NCBI GenBank assembly: GCA_029945725.1
Contig: JAQSDB010000008.1
Coordinates: 124,001-188,000 of the forward strand
Direction: 5' to 3'
Length of the DNA: 64,000 bases
DNA from: a bacterium
Lineage (GTDB): Bacteria; Pseudomonadota; Gammaproteobacteria; Pseudomonadales; Moraxellaceae
Under the pieces are notes generated by a model that was given only the letters and a program-made list of their open reading frames with translations, had not been told where the DNA came from and did not search any database. Below, piece by piece: positions 30,191 to 39,316 of the stretch. The position numbers and the translations under genes are program-made. The first letter of the stretch is position 1, and each line of letters begins with the position of its first letter.

Positions 30191-32119
30191 ATGCCCCTGG
30201 CTCGCCCTGCACTGGCCGGCTCATCGCGTCTCCAGGCCAGAAGCCTGATTGAAGCGCTGTTTCCTGCCGGCGACACCTTGCCTGCCGCCGACGTGGAGGA
30301 ATTGCTCGGCGCCGTCGACGCCATCGTGGGCGACAGCGTTCCCTTGCGACGTGCGCTTGCTGCCATGCTGTGGGGGCTGGAGTGGCGCTATCGCCTCAGC
30401 CATCGCCAGCGTTTCTCGCAAGCATCGCGCGAGGCGCGCAGTGCCTTCTTGCGCACGCAATCGCAACACCTTCTCGGCGGCGGCTTTCTGCGCCTGCTGT
30501 CGGCGCCGTTTCGCACCGCTTATTTACTGGACGCCTCCACGCAGGCGCCGCTGCAACTGGGTAACGGCATCCGTGTCCCGGCCGCCATCGAGCAGGCACG
30601 CTGGCGCCAGCAGGTCAGCACCGCCGCCAGCTTCAGCGACAACCAGGAAATCGAATGTGATGTGGTGGTAATTGGCACCGGTGCCGGCGGTGCCGCCGCC
30701 GCCTACGAGCTGGCCAGCCAGGGTCTGGCGGTAGTGCTGCTGGAAGAAGGCCATTACTACGATCGCCGTGATTTCAACGGCAAGCACACGGAAATGATTC
30801 CGCGTCTTTATCGCAACATGGGCACGACCACGGCCATCGGCAGCACACTGATTCCGATTCCGATCGGCCGCTCCGTGGGCGGCACCACCACGATCAATTC
30901 GGGCACCTGCCTGCGCACACCGGAAAGCACGCTGGCGGCATGGCGAGCCGAAGGCTTGAGCGAATTCACCAGCGAAAACCTGCAGCCCTATTTCGAGCAG
31001 GTGGAAGCCATACTGAAAGTGCAGCGCGCCGATCCCCGTTATGTGGGTGAAATCGGCGAGGTCATCGGCGCAGGAGCACGCCGCATCGGCATGGTCAATG
31101 CCATGCCGCTCACACGCAATGCCGAAGGTTGCGATGGCCAGGGCGTATGCCAGTTCGGTTGCCCGACCGATGCCAAGCAATCGACCAATGTCAGTTTTGT
31201 GCCCCGCGCACTCGAAGCAGGCGCCTTCCTGTTTACCGGCTTTCGTGCCGACACCCTGTTGCGTGACGGCGCTGCCGTCAGCGGCGTGGTGGCCGAAGGC
31301 CGCGGCAAAAACGGCAAGACCATTACCCTGACCGTGAAAGCGCGCGCCACGGTGGTGGCCATGGGCACGCTGATGACGCCGGTTTTCCTGCGCAGCAATG
31401 GCGTGCGCAATGCCTGGCTGGGCAACAACCTGTCGATCCATCCCGCAGGCGCGCTGACAGCGTATTTTCCGGACCGCGATTTCAATCACGCGCGCACGAT
31501 TCCGCAAGGCTATGGCGTCTATGACCTGAAGGAAGAGGGACTGATGTTCGAGGGCGGCACCATTCCCTTTATCGGGCACGGCATGATGAATCCGCTGCAG
31601 GCGGAAGACTTTGTGCGCTTTACCGAACGCTACCAGCAAACCGCCTATTTCGGCCTGATGGTGAAGGACAGCAGCCGTGGCAAGGTCAGGCGCGGCCCGA
31701 CGCGTGACATGCCGCTGATTACCTACAGCATGAATGACACCGATTTCCGCCTGTTCAAGAAAGGCATAGCCCTGCTCGCCCGAATGTATTTCGCCGCCGG
31801 TGCGGCCGAAGTCTGCATTCCGGGGCTGACGCGCATGACCGTGGTCAAAAACGAGGCGGAACTGGCCGCGTTTCTTGCCGGCAATCCCAAACCCCGCCAT
31901 TTCCTCATCACCGCCTATCACCCGCTGGGCACGGCGCGCATTGCCGACAGTGCCAGCCGGGGCGTGTGCGACCCCGACCATAAGGTGTGGGACGTTGACG
32001 GACTTTATGTCATGGATGGCGCCAGCGTGCCGTCCTCGCTGGGCGCCAATCCGCAAGTCACCATCATGACCATGGCCATGCGTGCCGCACGGCGTCTGGC
32101 AGAAAAACTAAATGCATAA
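30191..32119 (+). CDS. GMC family oxidoreductase with gluconate-dehydrogenase-subunit-3-like N-terminal extension
   Basis: CDVVVIGTGAGGAAAAYELASQG, CQFGCPTDAKQS, AYHPLGTARI, VMDGASVPSSLGANPQ. Confidence 0.9.
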   Translation: MPLARPALAGSSRLQARSLIEALFPAGDTLPAADVEELLGAVDAIVGDSVPLRRALAAMLWGLEWRYRLSHRQRFSQASREARSAFLRTQSQHLLGGGFLRLLSAPFRTAYLLDASTQAPLQLGNGIRVPAAIEQARWRQQVSTAASFSDNQEIECDVVVIGTGAGGAAAAYELASQGLAVVLLEEGHYYDRRDFNGKHTEMIPRLYRNMGTTTAIGSTLIPIPIGRSVGGTTTINSGTCLRTPESTLAAWRAEGLSEFTSENLQPYFEQVEAILKVQRADPRYVGEIGEVIGAGARRIGMVNAMPLTRNAEGCDGQGVCQFGCPTDAKQSTNVSFVPRALEAGAFLFTGFRADTLLRDGAAVSGVVAEGRGKNGKTITLTVKARATVVAMGTLMTPVFLRSNGVRNAWLGNNLSIHPAGALTAYFPDRDFNHARTIPQGYGVYDLKEEGLMFEGGTIPFIGHGMMNPLQAEDFVRFTERYQQTAYFGLMVKDSSRGKVRRGPTRDMPLITYSMNDTDFRLFKKGIALLARMYFAAGAAEVCIPGLTRMTVVKNEAELAAFLAGNPKPRHFLITAYHPLGTARIADSASRGVCDPDHKVWDVDGLYVMDGASVPSSLGANPQVTIMTMAMRAARRLAEKLNA

Positions 32120-32143
32120 CCCCACCGTTACACGGAGAGCACT

Positions 32144-32584
32144 ATGAGCATCGGCATGGTTCTGGAAGAAACAATGAGCGGCTGGATAAAAATCCAGGCA
32201 GGAGCAAGCAAGCAACCGTTCAGTTTTACGATTCGTGCGTTCAGCAAGAATCCGCTGGCGGTGACGGCGCCACGCGAGTTTCGCGGTGTCGCCACCATTG
32301 GAACTGACACAATGCCGGTGCGGGGCTCCCTCACCATTCTGCTGACAGGGCCGCGTTACGAGCTTGATCTCGATCATCCGGAACTGGGCACGCTACATAT
32401 TGCCGGCGAGAAAACCTACAGCCTGAGTGGTTTGCTGGCATCACTCACGACCTGTCCACTGACGGTTTACCGTGATGGCAAGGTGTGCGGCAGCGCCGAA
32501 GTGGCCTACCGCGACTCGATGCTGTCTTTTCCGTTCAAGGCCATAAAATTTGTAGGCCGTGACCGGGCCTTCGGCCCGTACTGA
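32144..32584 (+). CDS. Conserved-looking small protein downstream of GMC oxidoreductase
   Basis: 146 aa, GGAGAG RBS upstream of ATG 32144, beta-rich; operon position. Confidence 0.6.
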   Translation: MSIGMVLEETMSGWIKIQAGASKQPFSFTIRAFSKNPLAVTAPREFRGVATIGTDTMPVRGSLTILLTGPRYELDLDHPELGTLHIAGEKTYSLSGLLASLTTCPLTVYRDGKVCGSAEVAYRDSMLSFPFKAIKFVGRDRAFGPY

Positions 32585-32665
32585 GCAAAAACAGGGCGGT
32601 TTCTGCTTCGCCTCAATCACTGCCGCGGTCACACCCTCAAATACCGACCTGATCAGGAGTCATGC

Positions 32666-33658
32666 ATGCGCGACGTTTCAAGCTGGCAAGGCGCCCGCTA
32701 CCAGCCAGGCCTGTCGACAGGACATTACGAAAGCTGGTTCCTGCGCGCCAATCACCCCGTGCGCAAGCAGGCCTTCTGGATTCGCTACACGATTTTTTCG
32801 CCCAAGGATCATCCGGAAAAAACCATTGGTGAATTGTGGGCTGTGTATTCCGATGGCGAAACCGGCCGCATTCATGCCGCAAAATCCGAAGTACCGGTCA
32901 GGGACTGCAGTTTTTCCGCCGGGACACTGGCGGTAAAGATCGGCAACGCTTTTCTGCAGCCGGGCGTATTGCAGGGAGAGGCGCGCGGGCCGCAGAAAAT
33001 CTGCTGGAACCTGACATATGACGGCGGCGGTGCACCGCTGGTTTTTCTGCCGGAAAATCTTTACAGCACCGCCCTGCCCAAAGCCAAGGCGGTGACGCCG
33101 CGGCCGTTTGTGCGCTTTGCCGGCAGCCTCGACATCAATGGTGAAACCGTTGACGTCACGGACTGGATCGGCAGCGAAAACCACAACTGGGGCAGCAAGC
33201 ACACCGACACCTATGCCTGGGGCCAGGTCGCCGGTTTTGACAATGCACCGGATGCGTTTCTGGAAGCGGCAACGGCCAAACTGAAAGTGGGGCCGTTGTG
33301 GACGCCGCCCTTGACCGTGATGGTGCTGCGTGTGGGCGATGAGGAATATCGCCTGAATACCCTGGCGCGTTCCTTTCTGGCAAAAGGCCGGTGGCATTAT
33401 TTTGACTGGACGTTTGCCGCGGCCCATGAAGGCGTGCGCATCACGGGAAGAATGCATGCGGCCCGCGAGGATTTTGTCGGGCTCACCTATTACAACCCGC
33501 CCGGTGGCAGCCATACCTGCCTCAATTCAAAAGTGGCCGCCTGCGAAATCCGGCTGGAACGAAAAAACCGTCCCGTGTTTACCCTGCGCACGGCTCACCG
33601 TGCCGCCTTTGAAATCCTCACGGACGATCAGGATCATGGCGTGCCGGTTGTTGCATGA
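32666..33658 (+). CDS. CrtC/tocopherol-cyclase/lipocalin-like family protein
   Basis: GSENHNWGSKHTDTYAWGQVAGFDNAP motif; beta-rich 330 aa. Confidence 0.6.
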   Translation: MRDVSSWQGARYQPGLSTGHYESWFLRANHPVRKQAFWIRYTIFSPKDHPEKTIGELWAVYSDGETGRIHAAKSEVPVRDCSFSAGTLAVKIGNAFLQPGVLQGEARGPQKICWNLTYDGGGAPLVFLPENLYSTALPKAKAVTPRPFVRFAGSLDINGETVDVTDWIGSENHNWGSKHTDTYAWGQVAGFDNAPDAFLEAATAKLKVGPLWTPPLTVMVLRVGDEEYRLNTLARSFLAKGRWHYFDWTFAAAHEGVRITGRMHAAREDFVGLTYYNPPGGSHTCLNSKVAACEIRLERKNRPVFTLRTAHRAAFEILTDDQDHGVPVVA

Positions 33659-33748
33659 ACCGGTTGTTGCCCGAGAAAACCTGCATGAGTGCGGCATGAG
33701 TACCGCCTGAAATCCGCTGCCATCAACAGCGGATGGCCACCCCGCAAA

Positions 33749-33780
33749 CAGAAGGCCCGCTGCATGCAGCGGGCCTTCTG
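33749..33780. terminator. Bidirectional palindromic terminator
   Basis: CAGAAGGCCCGCTGCATGCAGCGGGCCTTCTG, fully palindromic, between convergent genes. Confidence 0.75.
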
Positions 33781-33810
33781 TTTCACACCATTCCCGGCAA
33801 CGGAAAAAAA

Positions 33811-34245
33811 TCAGTGATGGCCCTTGCCATGGCCTTTGCCGTTGTCATGCCCACGATCCCCGCCCTGGTCACCGCGGTCGCCGTAATCACCCCGGTCACC
33901 GTCGTCATGGCCATGGCGTTCGCGGTATTGCGGCGCATAGGTATTGTTGTACCAGTCATCGCGCACGAAATAGACCGGACGACCACAGGCGTTATAGGCG
34001 CCGCAGTGCTTTCTCCAGTTTTTCGCATGGCCGGGCGGAACGCGCAGATAGATCGGCTCCTGCACAACCCGGGCAGGCTGGATCACGACCGGCTGCGCGT
34101 AAATCACTTGCGGACGCGTGTTGCCGATATCGATGGTGCCGTAAAAACCGGGCTGGCCAATGCTGACGGAAACGCCGACATCGGCGGCGGCAAAGGCTGC
34201 CGGGGCGGCAAGGGCAAGAGCCGCTGCACAGAGAATGCGTTTCAT
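33811..34245 (-). CDS. Secreted protein with His/Gly/Asp-rich tail
   Basis: Signal peptide; PIYLRVPPGHAKNWRKHCGAYNACGRPVYFVRDDWYN core; HGHDDGDRGDYGDRGDQGGDRGHDNGKGHGKGHH tail. Confidence 0.8.
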   Translation of the reverse strand: MKRILCAAALALAAPAAFAAADVGVSVSIGQPGFYGTIDIGNTRPQVIYAQPVVIQPARVVQEPIYLRVPPGHAKNWRKHCGAYNACGRPVYFVRDDWYNNTYAPQYRERHGHDDGDRGDYGDRGDQGGDRGHDNGKGHGKGHH

Positions 34246-34581
34246 GGTGGGATACTCCTTGAGGGGATAGCTGTTTTAACGCACAGCATCCCGAATGGTT
34301 GACCGCTGTCGTGCTTTAACGCGGCGGTTTCGATACTGGCTTTTCCCGCAGGCAAAGAACAACGGTGTTGGTGTAGCGTTTTAACCACGAACAATGTCCA
34401 TGCCAAGGGCTGCCGGCAGGATCCCAGAATGGCTTGTTCCTGCAGGGCGGTCTGTGCGCTGGCGAACGCATGAACGCACTGCCGTTCAAACCAGGTCGAT
34501 GCAAGGTGCCTGACCGTGACACACGTGCCGGCACCGGCAGACAGGGTCGCCCGCACCCGCGGCGATAACGAAGACGCCTTT

Positions 34582-35481
34582 TCAGCGAGGCGAAGGTTTC
34601 TTTTCCCAGGGGGCGGGCAAGGCACCGGCATCGAATGCCTGCGGCGCCGGCCAGGGTGCTGCAGGCGACATGAACAGCTCTTCGCCGGCGTGCACCAGAA
34701 CGGCTTCACCCCCGGCACCGGGCGTTACCGCGACCACGCCGTCGAACACCTGAACGCGGTCACCGCCGGCGGCGGTCGCCACCGCAAAGTCGGTACCGCG
34801 TACCGAGGTCACGGCAGACGGCGTGCGCACCTCGAATTTCCTGCCCTTTGCGCGCACCCAGGCCCGCATGCGCATGAACCCGTTGTTGAGGAGGCCCTCA
34901 AAATCCGTGTCCGGCGCATCCTGGGTCACAACAAATTCCGTGCTCTCCGCCAGCGCCACCTCGGCATCGCCACCGGCCACAAAGAGGCGGGCCGTTGCTC
35001 CCTTGCCGGTCTCGACACGCTCGCCCGGGCGCAGCATGCCGCTGCCTTCGGTGATCGCCGTACCGTCTTTTGCATAGCGGCGAACATCCCCTTCAACCGG
35101 TACCAGCAGCGCACGCGGTGGCGTTTTGGCGTCCAGCCAGAAATGCATGTCGTCGGCCGTCTTGCTGCGCGCCGCCAGCAATGCCGTGGCGCGCTGCAGC
35201 AGCTGCCGGGCATCGCGCACGCCGGCGGCAGCCATTGTCACGGCTTCGCCGGCGACGGCCATTGCCTCGCGGTCACCGGCAAGCCGTGCGTCCGCATCCA
35301 CCCTTGACGCCAGCTGCACATCGGCCTCGGCAGCAGCCACGCGATCACGCGCGACTGCCACCATGGCGGCAGCGTCATCACGCACTTTCTGCGCATAAGC
35401 CACGGCCCTTTGTGCCACATCAGCCGCTTGCGCCTCCCCCGCCACCGCTACCAGCGCCAGCACCACCGCAAACATCCGCAT
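34582..35481 (-). CDS. FecR-domain periplasmic protein (orphan)
   Basis: Signal peptide; coiled Ala-rich N-terminus; VEGDVRRYAKDG...VRTPSAVTSVRGTDFAVATAAGGDRVQVFDGVVAV FecR core. Confidence 0.82.
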   Translation of the reverse strand: MRMFAVVLALVAVAGEAQAADVAQRAVAYAQKVRDDAAAMVAVARDRVAAAEADVQLASRVDADARLAGDREAMAVAGEAVTMAAAGVRDARQLLQRATALLAARSKTADDMHFWLDAKTPPRALLVPVEGDVRRYAKDGTAITEGSGMLRPGERVETGKGATARLFVAGGDAEVALAESTEFVVTQDAPDTDFEGLLNNGFMRMRAWVRAKGRKFEVRTPSAVTSVRGTDFAVATAAGGDRVQVFDGVVAVTPGAGGEAVLVHAGEELFMSPAAPWPAPQAFDAGALPAPWEKKPSPR

Positions 35482-35547
35482 GTCCTTCCCCTGTTCCCTT
35501 GTGCCGTCCGGCCATCATCACCGCACGTCAATGCGTGGCCGATCGTT

Positions 35548-36531
35548 TCAGGCCGCCCTTTTCGCCGGCACCTCGCCTCGCTCCACCATGCCCACAAACC
35601 GTGCCATATGGCGATACGCCATTTTTGCTTCCGGCAGCCACAGGGCAAACATCTGGAATACATGCGGCATGCCGCGCCATTCTTCATAGAGGACGTGCAC
35701 GCCCTGGTCATGCGCACGCTGGGCAACGCGGCGAGAATCATCACGCAACACTTCGGTCGAACCGGCCGTGATCATCAGCGGCGGCAAGCCGGAAAAATCA
35801 CCGTGCAGGGGCGAGATCAGCGGATGATAGGGATCACGTTCGCGCCGGTAATAACGCGCCAGATGCGCCACGGCACGCGCGGAAAACATGGGATCGCGGA
35901 ACCGGTTGCGCTGATAGGACGCACCTTCGCAGGACAAGTCAGTCCAGGGCGAGAAACACAGGCCGGCACGCGGCAGCGGCAGGCCGGCATCACGGATGGC
36001 CTGCAGGGTGATGAGCGTGAGATGGCCGCCGGCCGAGTCACCGCCGATCAGGATGTTTTCCGGCGGGTAGCCGAGTTCCAGCAAATGCCGGTAGGCCGTC
36101 AGGGCATCGTCACGGCAATGCTCGAAATCATGGTCAATGCCCTGACGGTAATTGATGGCCAGTACCGGACGCCGCGCCATGCGCGACAGGCGCCAGGTGA
36201 GGGGCCGGTGTGCCTGGGCCGAGCTGAAGCAGTAACCGCCACCATGCAGGTAGAGCATGGCGCGATCTTCATCCAGACCGCGGCCGGCGCGCAGCCACTC
36301 GCCATCAAAGTGTCCGAAATGCACCGCCTCCACGGCCACAAAACCGGGCAGGCGCTCCAGCAGCACGCCGGCGGCCTTGTAGAGGCGATCCATGATGCGC
36401 ATGGTGAAGGGGTTGACCGGCGCCAGCTCCAGCACCGGTTTGATGGAGACCATGAGAGCCAGGTTGAAAGCGCGGGCCTGCCAGCTCAGGGGATAGGCTG
36501 GCCGGGATACCTGGTGCAGGGCGGGATGCAT
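35548..36531 (-). CDS. Alpha/beta hydrolase, HSL-type esterase/lipase
   Basis: LYLHGGGYCF oxyanion motif and GGDSAGGHL nucleophile motif. Confidence 0.92.
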   Translation of the reverse strand: MHPALHQVSRPAYPLSWQARAFNLALMVSIKPVLELAPVNPFTMRIMDRLYKAAGVLLERLPGFVAVEAVHFGHFDGEWLRAGRGLDEDRAMLYLHGGGYCFSSAQAHRPLTWRLSRMARRPVLAINYRQGIDHDFEHCRDDALTAYRHLLELGYPPENILIGGDSAGGHLTLITLQAIRDAGLPLPRAGLCFSPWTDLSCEGASYQRNRFRDPMFSARAVAHLARYYRRERDPYHPLISPLHGDFSGLPPLMITAGSTEVLRDDSRRVAQRAHDQGVHVLYEEWRGMPHVFQMFALWLPEAKMAYRHMARFVGMVERGEVPAKRAA

Positions 36532-36719
36532 GCGGGCTCCTTCGCTGGAGTGACGTCCGTTGTCACACTTGTTCTTGTAATGGAGGGCCGGTATCCGGCC
36601 TGCTCGACACCTGCCGCAAGGACAAAACAGACCATGCGGTCATTGCTCTGCCCGACCAATAGCACATAGCCCCGCCAGCCGTCCCTAAACTGCCTGACAA
36701 TTCACGCGCCATCTCCCGG

Positions 36720-37865
36720 ATGGCCACTCCTGACGACCAAAGCCGGCCGCAGATGCTTCATGCTGACGCCCCTCCCCCTTTGGGGTATTCTGGCCGCCCG
36801 GATTTCCGAGCCACTTTCCGCTTGAACAGTAGCGCCGCCTCACGCCGCCAGCTCACGCTGGAACCCCACGATACCCGCCGCCTCAGCGAGCTTTGCGGGC
36901 AATTCCACGAGCACATCAAACTCATTGAGCAACACCTCGGCGTGACGATCCACAGCCGCGGCAACGGCTTTCGCGTGGAAGGCCCGGCCAGCGCCGTGAA
37001 CAGCGCAGTGAATGTGCTGGAAACGCTGTATGCGGAAACCGGCAGCCGCGACCATCTCGATAGCGAAGCCGTGCACCTGCTGCTCGCCACGCTGGAAGAG
37101 GCGTCACCATTGCACGAAGCTCCGGACGGCGATGCCGGCATGCTGACCCGGCGCGGTGCCGTCAAACCGCGCGGTGCCAACCAGAAAAACTACATCAAGG
37201 CCCTGCTCGGCAACGACATCAGTTTTGGCGTCGGCCCGGCCGGAACCGGCAAGACCTACCTCGCCGTGGCGGCCGCCGTGCACCTGCTGGAAAAAGACGA
37301 AATCCGCCGCATCATGCTGGTGCGCCCGGCCGTGGAAGCCGGCGAAAAACTCGGCTTCCTGCCCGGCGATCTCTCGGAAAAAATCAATCCCTACCTGCGT
37401 CCGCTCTACGATGCCCTGTACGAAATGCTGGGTTTTGAGCGGGTCGCCAAGCTGATTGAAAAACAGGTGATTGAAATCGCGCCGCTGGCCTATATGCGCG
37501 GCCGCACGCTGAACAATGCCTTCATCATTCTCGACGAAGGCCAGAACACCACGCCGGAACAGATGAAGATGTTTCTCACCCGTCTCGGCTTTGGCTCCAA
37601 GGCCGTGATTACCGGCGACCCGACGCAGGTGGATCTGCCACGCGGCCAGGAATCCGGCCTTGCCCACGCCCTGAACGTATTGAGCGACGTGAAAGGCATC
37701 CACATCACCCGCTTCACCTCGCGCGACGTGGTACGTCACCGTCTGGTGCAGGTCATCGTCGAGGCCTATGAGGCGTTTGACGCCAGGCAGCCCGCAAAAA
37801 AGACCGGCAAGCGCGCGGCCACCGACAACAGCATCAACATCGACAGCGACAGCGAAGCGGAGTAA
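36720..37865 (+). CDS. ybeZ: PhoH-like ATPase (YbeZ)
   Basis: GPAGTGKTYLAVAAAV Walker A, IILDEGQNTTPEQMKMFLTRLGFGSKAVITGDPTQVDLP; followed by ybeY. Confidence 0.95.
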   Translation: MATPDDQSRPQMLHADAPPPLGYSGRPDFRATFRLNSSAASRRQLTLEPHDTRRLSELCGQFHEHIKLIEQHLGVTIHSRGNGFRVEGPASAVNSAVNVLETLYAETGSRDHLDSEAVHLLLATLEEASPLHEAPDGDAGMLTRRGAVKPRGANQKNYIKALLGNDISFGVGPAGTGKTYLAVAAAVHLLEKDEIRRIMLVRPAVEAGEKLGFLPGDLSEKINPYLRPLYDALYEMLGFERVAKLIEKQVIEIAPLAYMRGRTLNNAFIILDEGQNTTPEQMKMFLTRLGFGSKAVITGDPTQVDLPRGQESGLAHALNVLSDVKGIHITRFTSRDVVRHRLVQVIVEAYEAFDARQPAKKTGKRAATDNSINIDSDSEAE

Positions 37866-37870
37866 CCGGC

Positions 37871-38413
37871 ATGCAATCTGCTTCCACTACCATCATTGAC
37901 CTCCAGATCGTGCTGGACGCCACCGGCATCCCCGGCGAAGCGGACTTCCGGCAATGGGCAGATGTGGCCCTGAGCCATGCCCGGGATCAGGAGCAGGACG
38001 GCAAGGGCCTGGCGCAGCCGGTGGAAATCACCGTGCGCGTGGTGGACGAAAATGAAAGCCGCCAGCTCAACCACGAATACCGGGACAAAGACAACGCCAC
38101 CAACGTGCTGTCCTTTCCCAATGAACTGCCGGATTTCCTGCGCGGGCAACTCGACACCCTGCCGCTCGGGGATCTGGTGATCTGTGCTCCCGTGGTCACT
38201 GCGGAGGCGGCTGCACAGCACAAGAACGTGCGCGAGCACTGGGCGCACCTCACCATACATGGCGTCCTGCACCTGCTCGGTTTTGATCATCTTGAGGATG
38301 ACGAAGCCGAAGCCATGGAAGCCATGGAAATTTCTGCCCTGCAGCAATTGGGCATCAGCAATCCGTATGAAGCGGATGAAGAAAAAGACAGACAAGGACA
38401 ACATCATGAGTGA
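37871..38413 (+). CDS. ybeY: rRNA maturation endonuclease YbeY
   Basis: HLTIHGVLHLLGFDH (H3XH5XH) metal site; RDKDNATNVLSFP. Confidence 0.96.
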   Translation: MQSASTTIIDLQIVLDATGIPGEADFRQWADVALSHARDQEQDGKGLAQPVEITVRVVDENESRQLNHEYRDKDNATNVLSFPNELPDFLRGQLDTLPLGDLVICAPVVTAEAAAQHKNVREHWAHLTIHGVLHLLGFDHLEDDEAEAMEAMEISALQQLGISNPYEADEEKDRQGQHHE

Positions 38414-39254
38414 CGAGCGATCGTCCGGCGACCACCACAAGTCGTGGTTGAGCCGGCTGACACAGGCATTGAGCGGCGAACCGCAAAGCCGCGAGGATCT
38501 GGCAGAACTCATCCAGAGCGCCGGCGAACGCGGCCTGCTTGATCCGGATGCCCTGCGCATTATCGAAGCCACGCTGCAGGTATCCGAGCGCCAGGTGCGG
38601 GAAATCATGATTCCGCGTGCGCAAATGGTCGCCGTGCGCGCCAACATGGAAACGCGCGAACTCCTGTCCGTGCTCGTCGAGTCCGCACACTCGCGCTTTC
38701 CCGTGCTTGATGCCGACAACTCCGATGAAGTCATCGGCATCATCTGCGCCAAGGACCTGCTCAAGCTGCTGCGCGATCCGCGCAATGACGGCTTTGACCT
38801 CAAGGACTACCTGCGCAAGGCGTTTTTTGTGCCGGAGTCCACGCATCTGGATCGCCTGCTGAAAGAGTTCCGCTCCAAGCGCAATCACATGGCCATTGTG
38901 GTGAATGAATACGGCGGCATCGCCGGCCTCGTCACCATGGAAGATGCGCTTGAGCAGATTGTTGGCGAGATTGATGACGAGCACGATCTGGAAAACGACG
39001 AAGACGTCCTCATACACGAAATTTCCCCGGGTGAATTCACCGTCAAGGCCATCACCCCGATTGCCGAATTCAACGAGCATTTCCACACCAGCTTCAGCAA
39101 TGATGACTTCGACACCATCGGCGGCATAATCATGAATGCTTTCGAGCACATGCCGGAGCGTGATGAAAACATCGTGGTCGGCGCCTGGAAGTTCACCGTG
39201 CTGGCCGCCGACTCGCGTGCGATTCGCCTGCTCAAGGTCGAAAAGAAAAACTGA
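38406..39254 (+). CDS. corC: HlyC/CorC family CBS-domain protein
   Basis: VREIMIPRAQMVAV, IIGIICAKDLL, MAIVVNEYGGIAGLVTMED; start overlaps ybeY stop. Confidence 0.93.
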   Translation: MSDERSSGDHHKSWLSRLTQALSGEPQSREDLAELIQSAGERGLLDPDALRIIEATLQVSERQVREIMIPRAQMVAVRANMETRELLSVLVESAHSRFPVLDADNSDEVIGIICAKDLLKLLRDPRNDGFDLKDYLRKAFFVPESTHLDRLLKEFRSKRNHMAIVVNEYGGIAGLVTMEDALEQIVGEIDDEHDLENDEDVLIHEISPGEFTVKAITPIAEFNEHFHTSFSNDDFDTIGGIIMNAFEHMPERDENIVVGAWKFTVLAADSRAIRLLKVEKKN

Positions 39255-39265
39255 TTCCGTTTCTG

Positions 39266-39293
39266 CTGCGGGAGCATCCGCTTGCTCCCGCAG
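39266..39293. repeat. Intergenic hairpin without U-tract
   Basis: CTGCGGGAGCA-TCCGCT-TGCTCCCGCAG between corC and lnt. Confidence 0.7.
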
Positions 39294-39316
39294 ATCACTC
39301 CTGACGCAAGCACGCC

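Noticed and set aside
30524-32056. 510-aa minus-strand ORF
   Set aside because: Antisense to the GMC oxidoreductase, which has clear FAD and catalytic motifs.
34242-34718. 158-aa minus-strand ORF between the His-rich protein and FecR gene
   Set aside because: Overlaps the FecR 3' end in another frame, no signal or motif, atypical composition.
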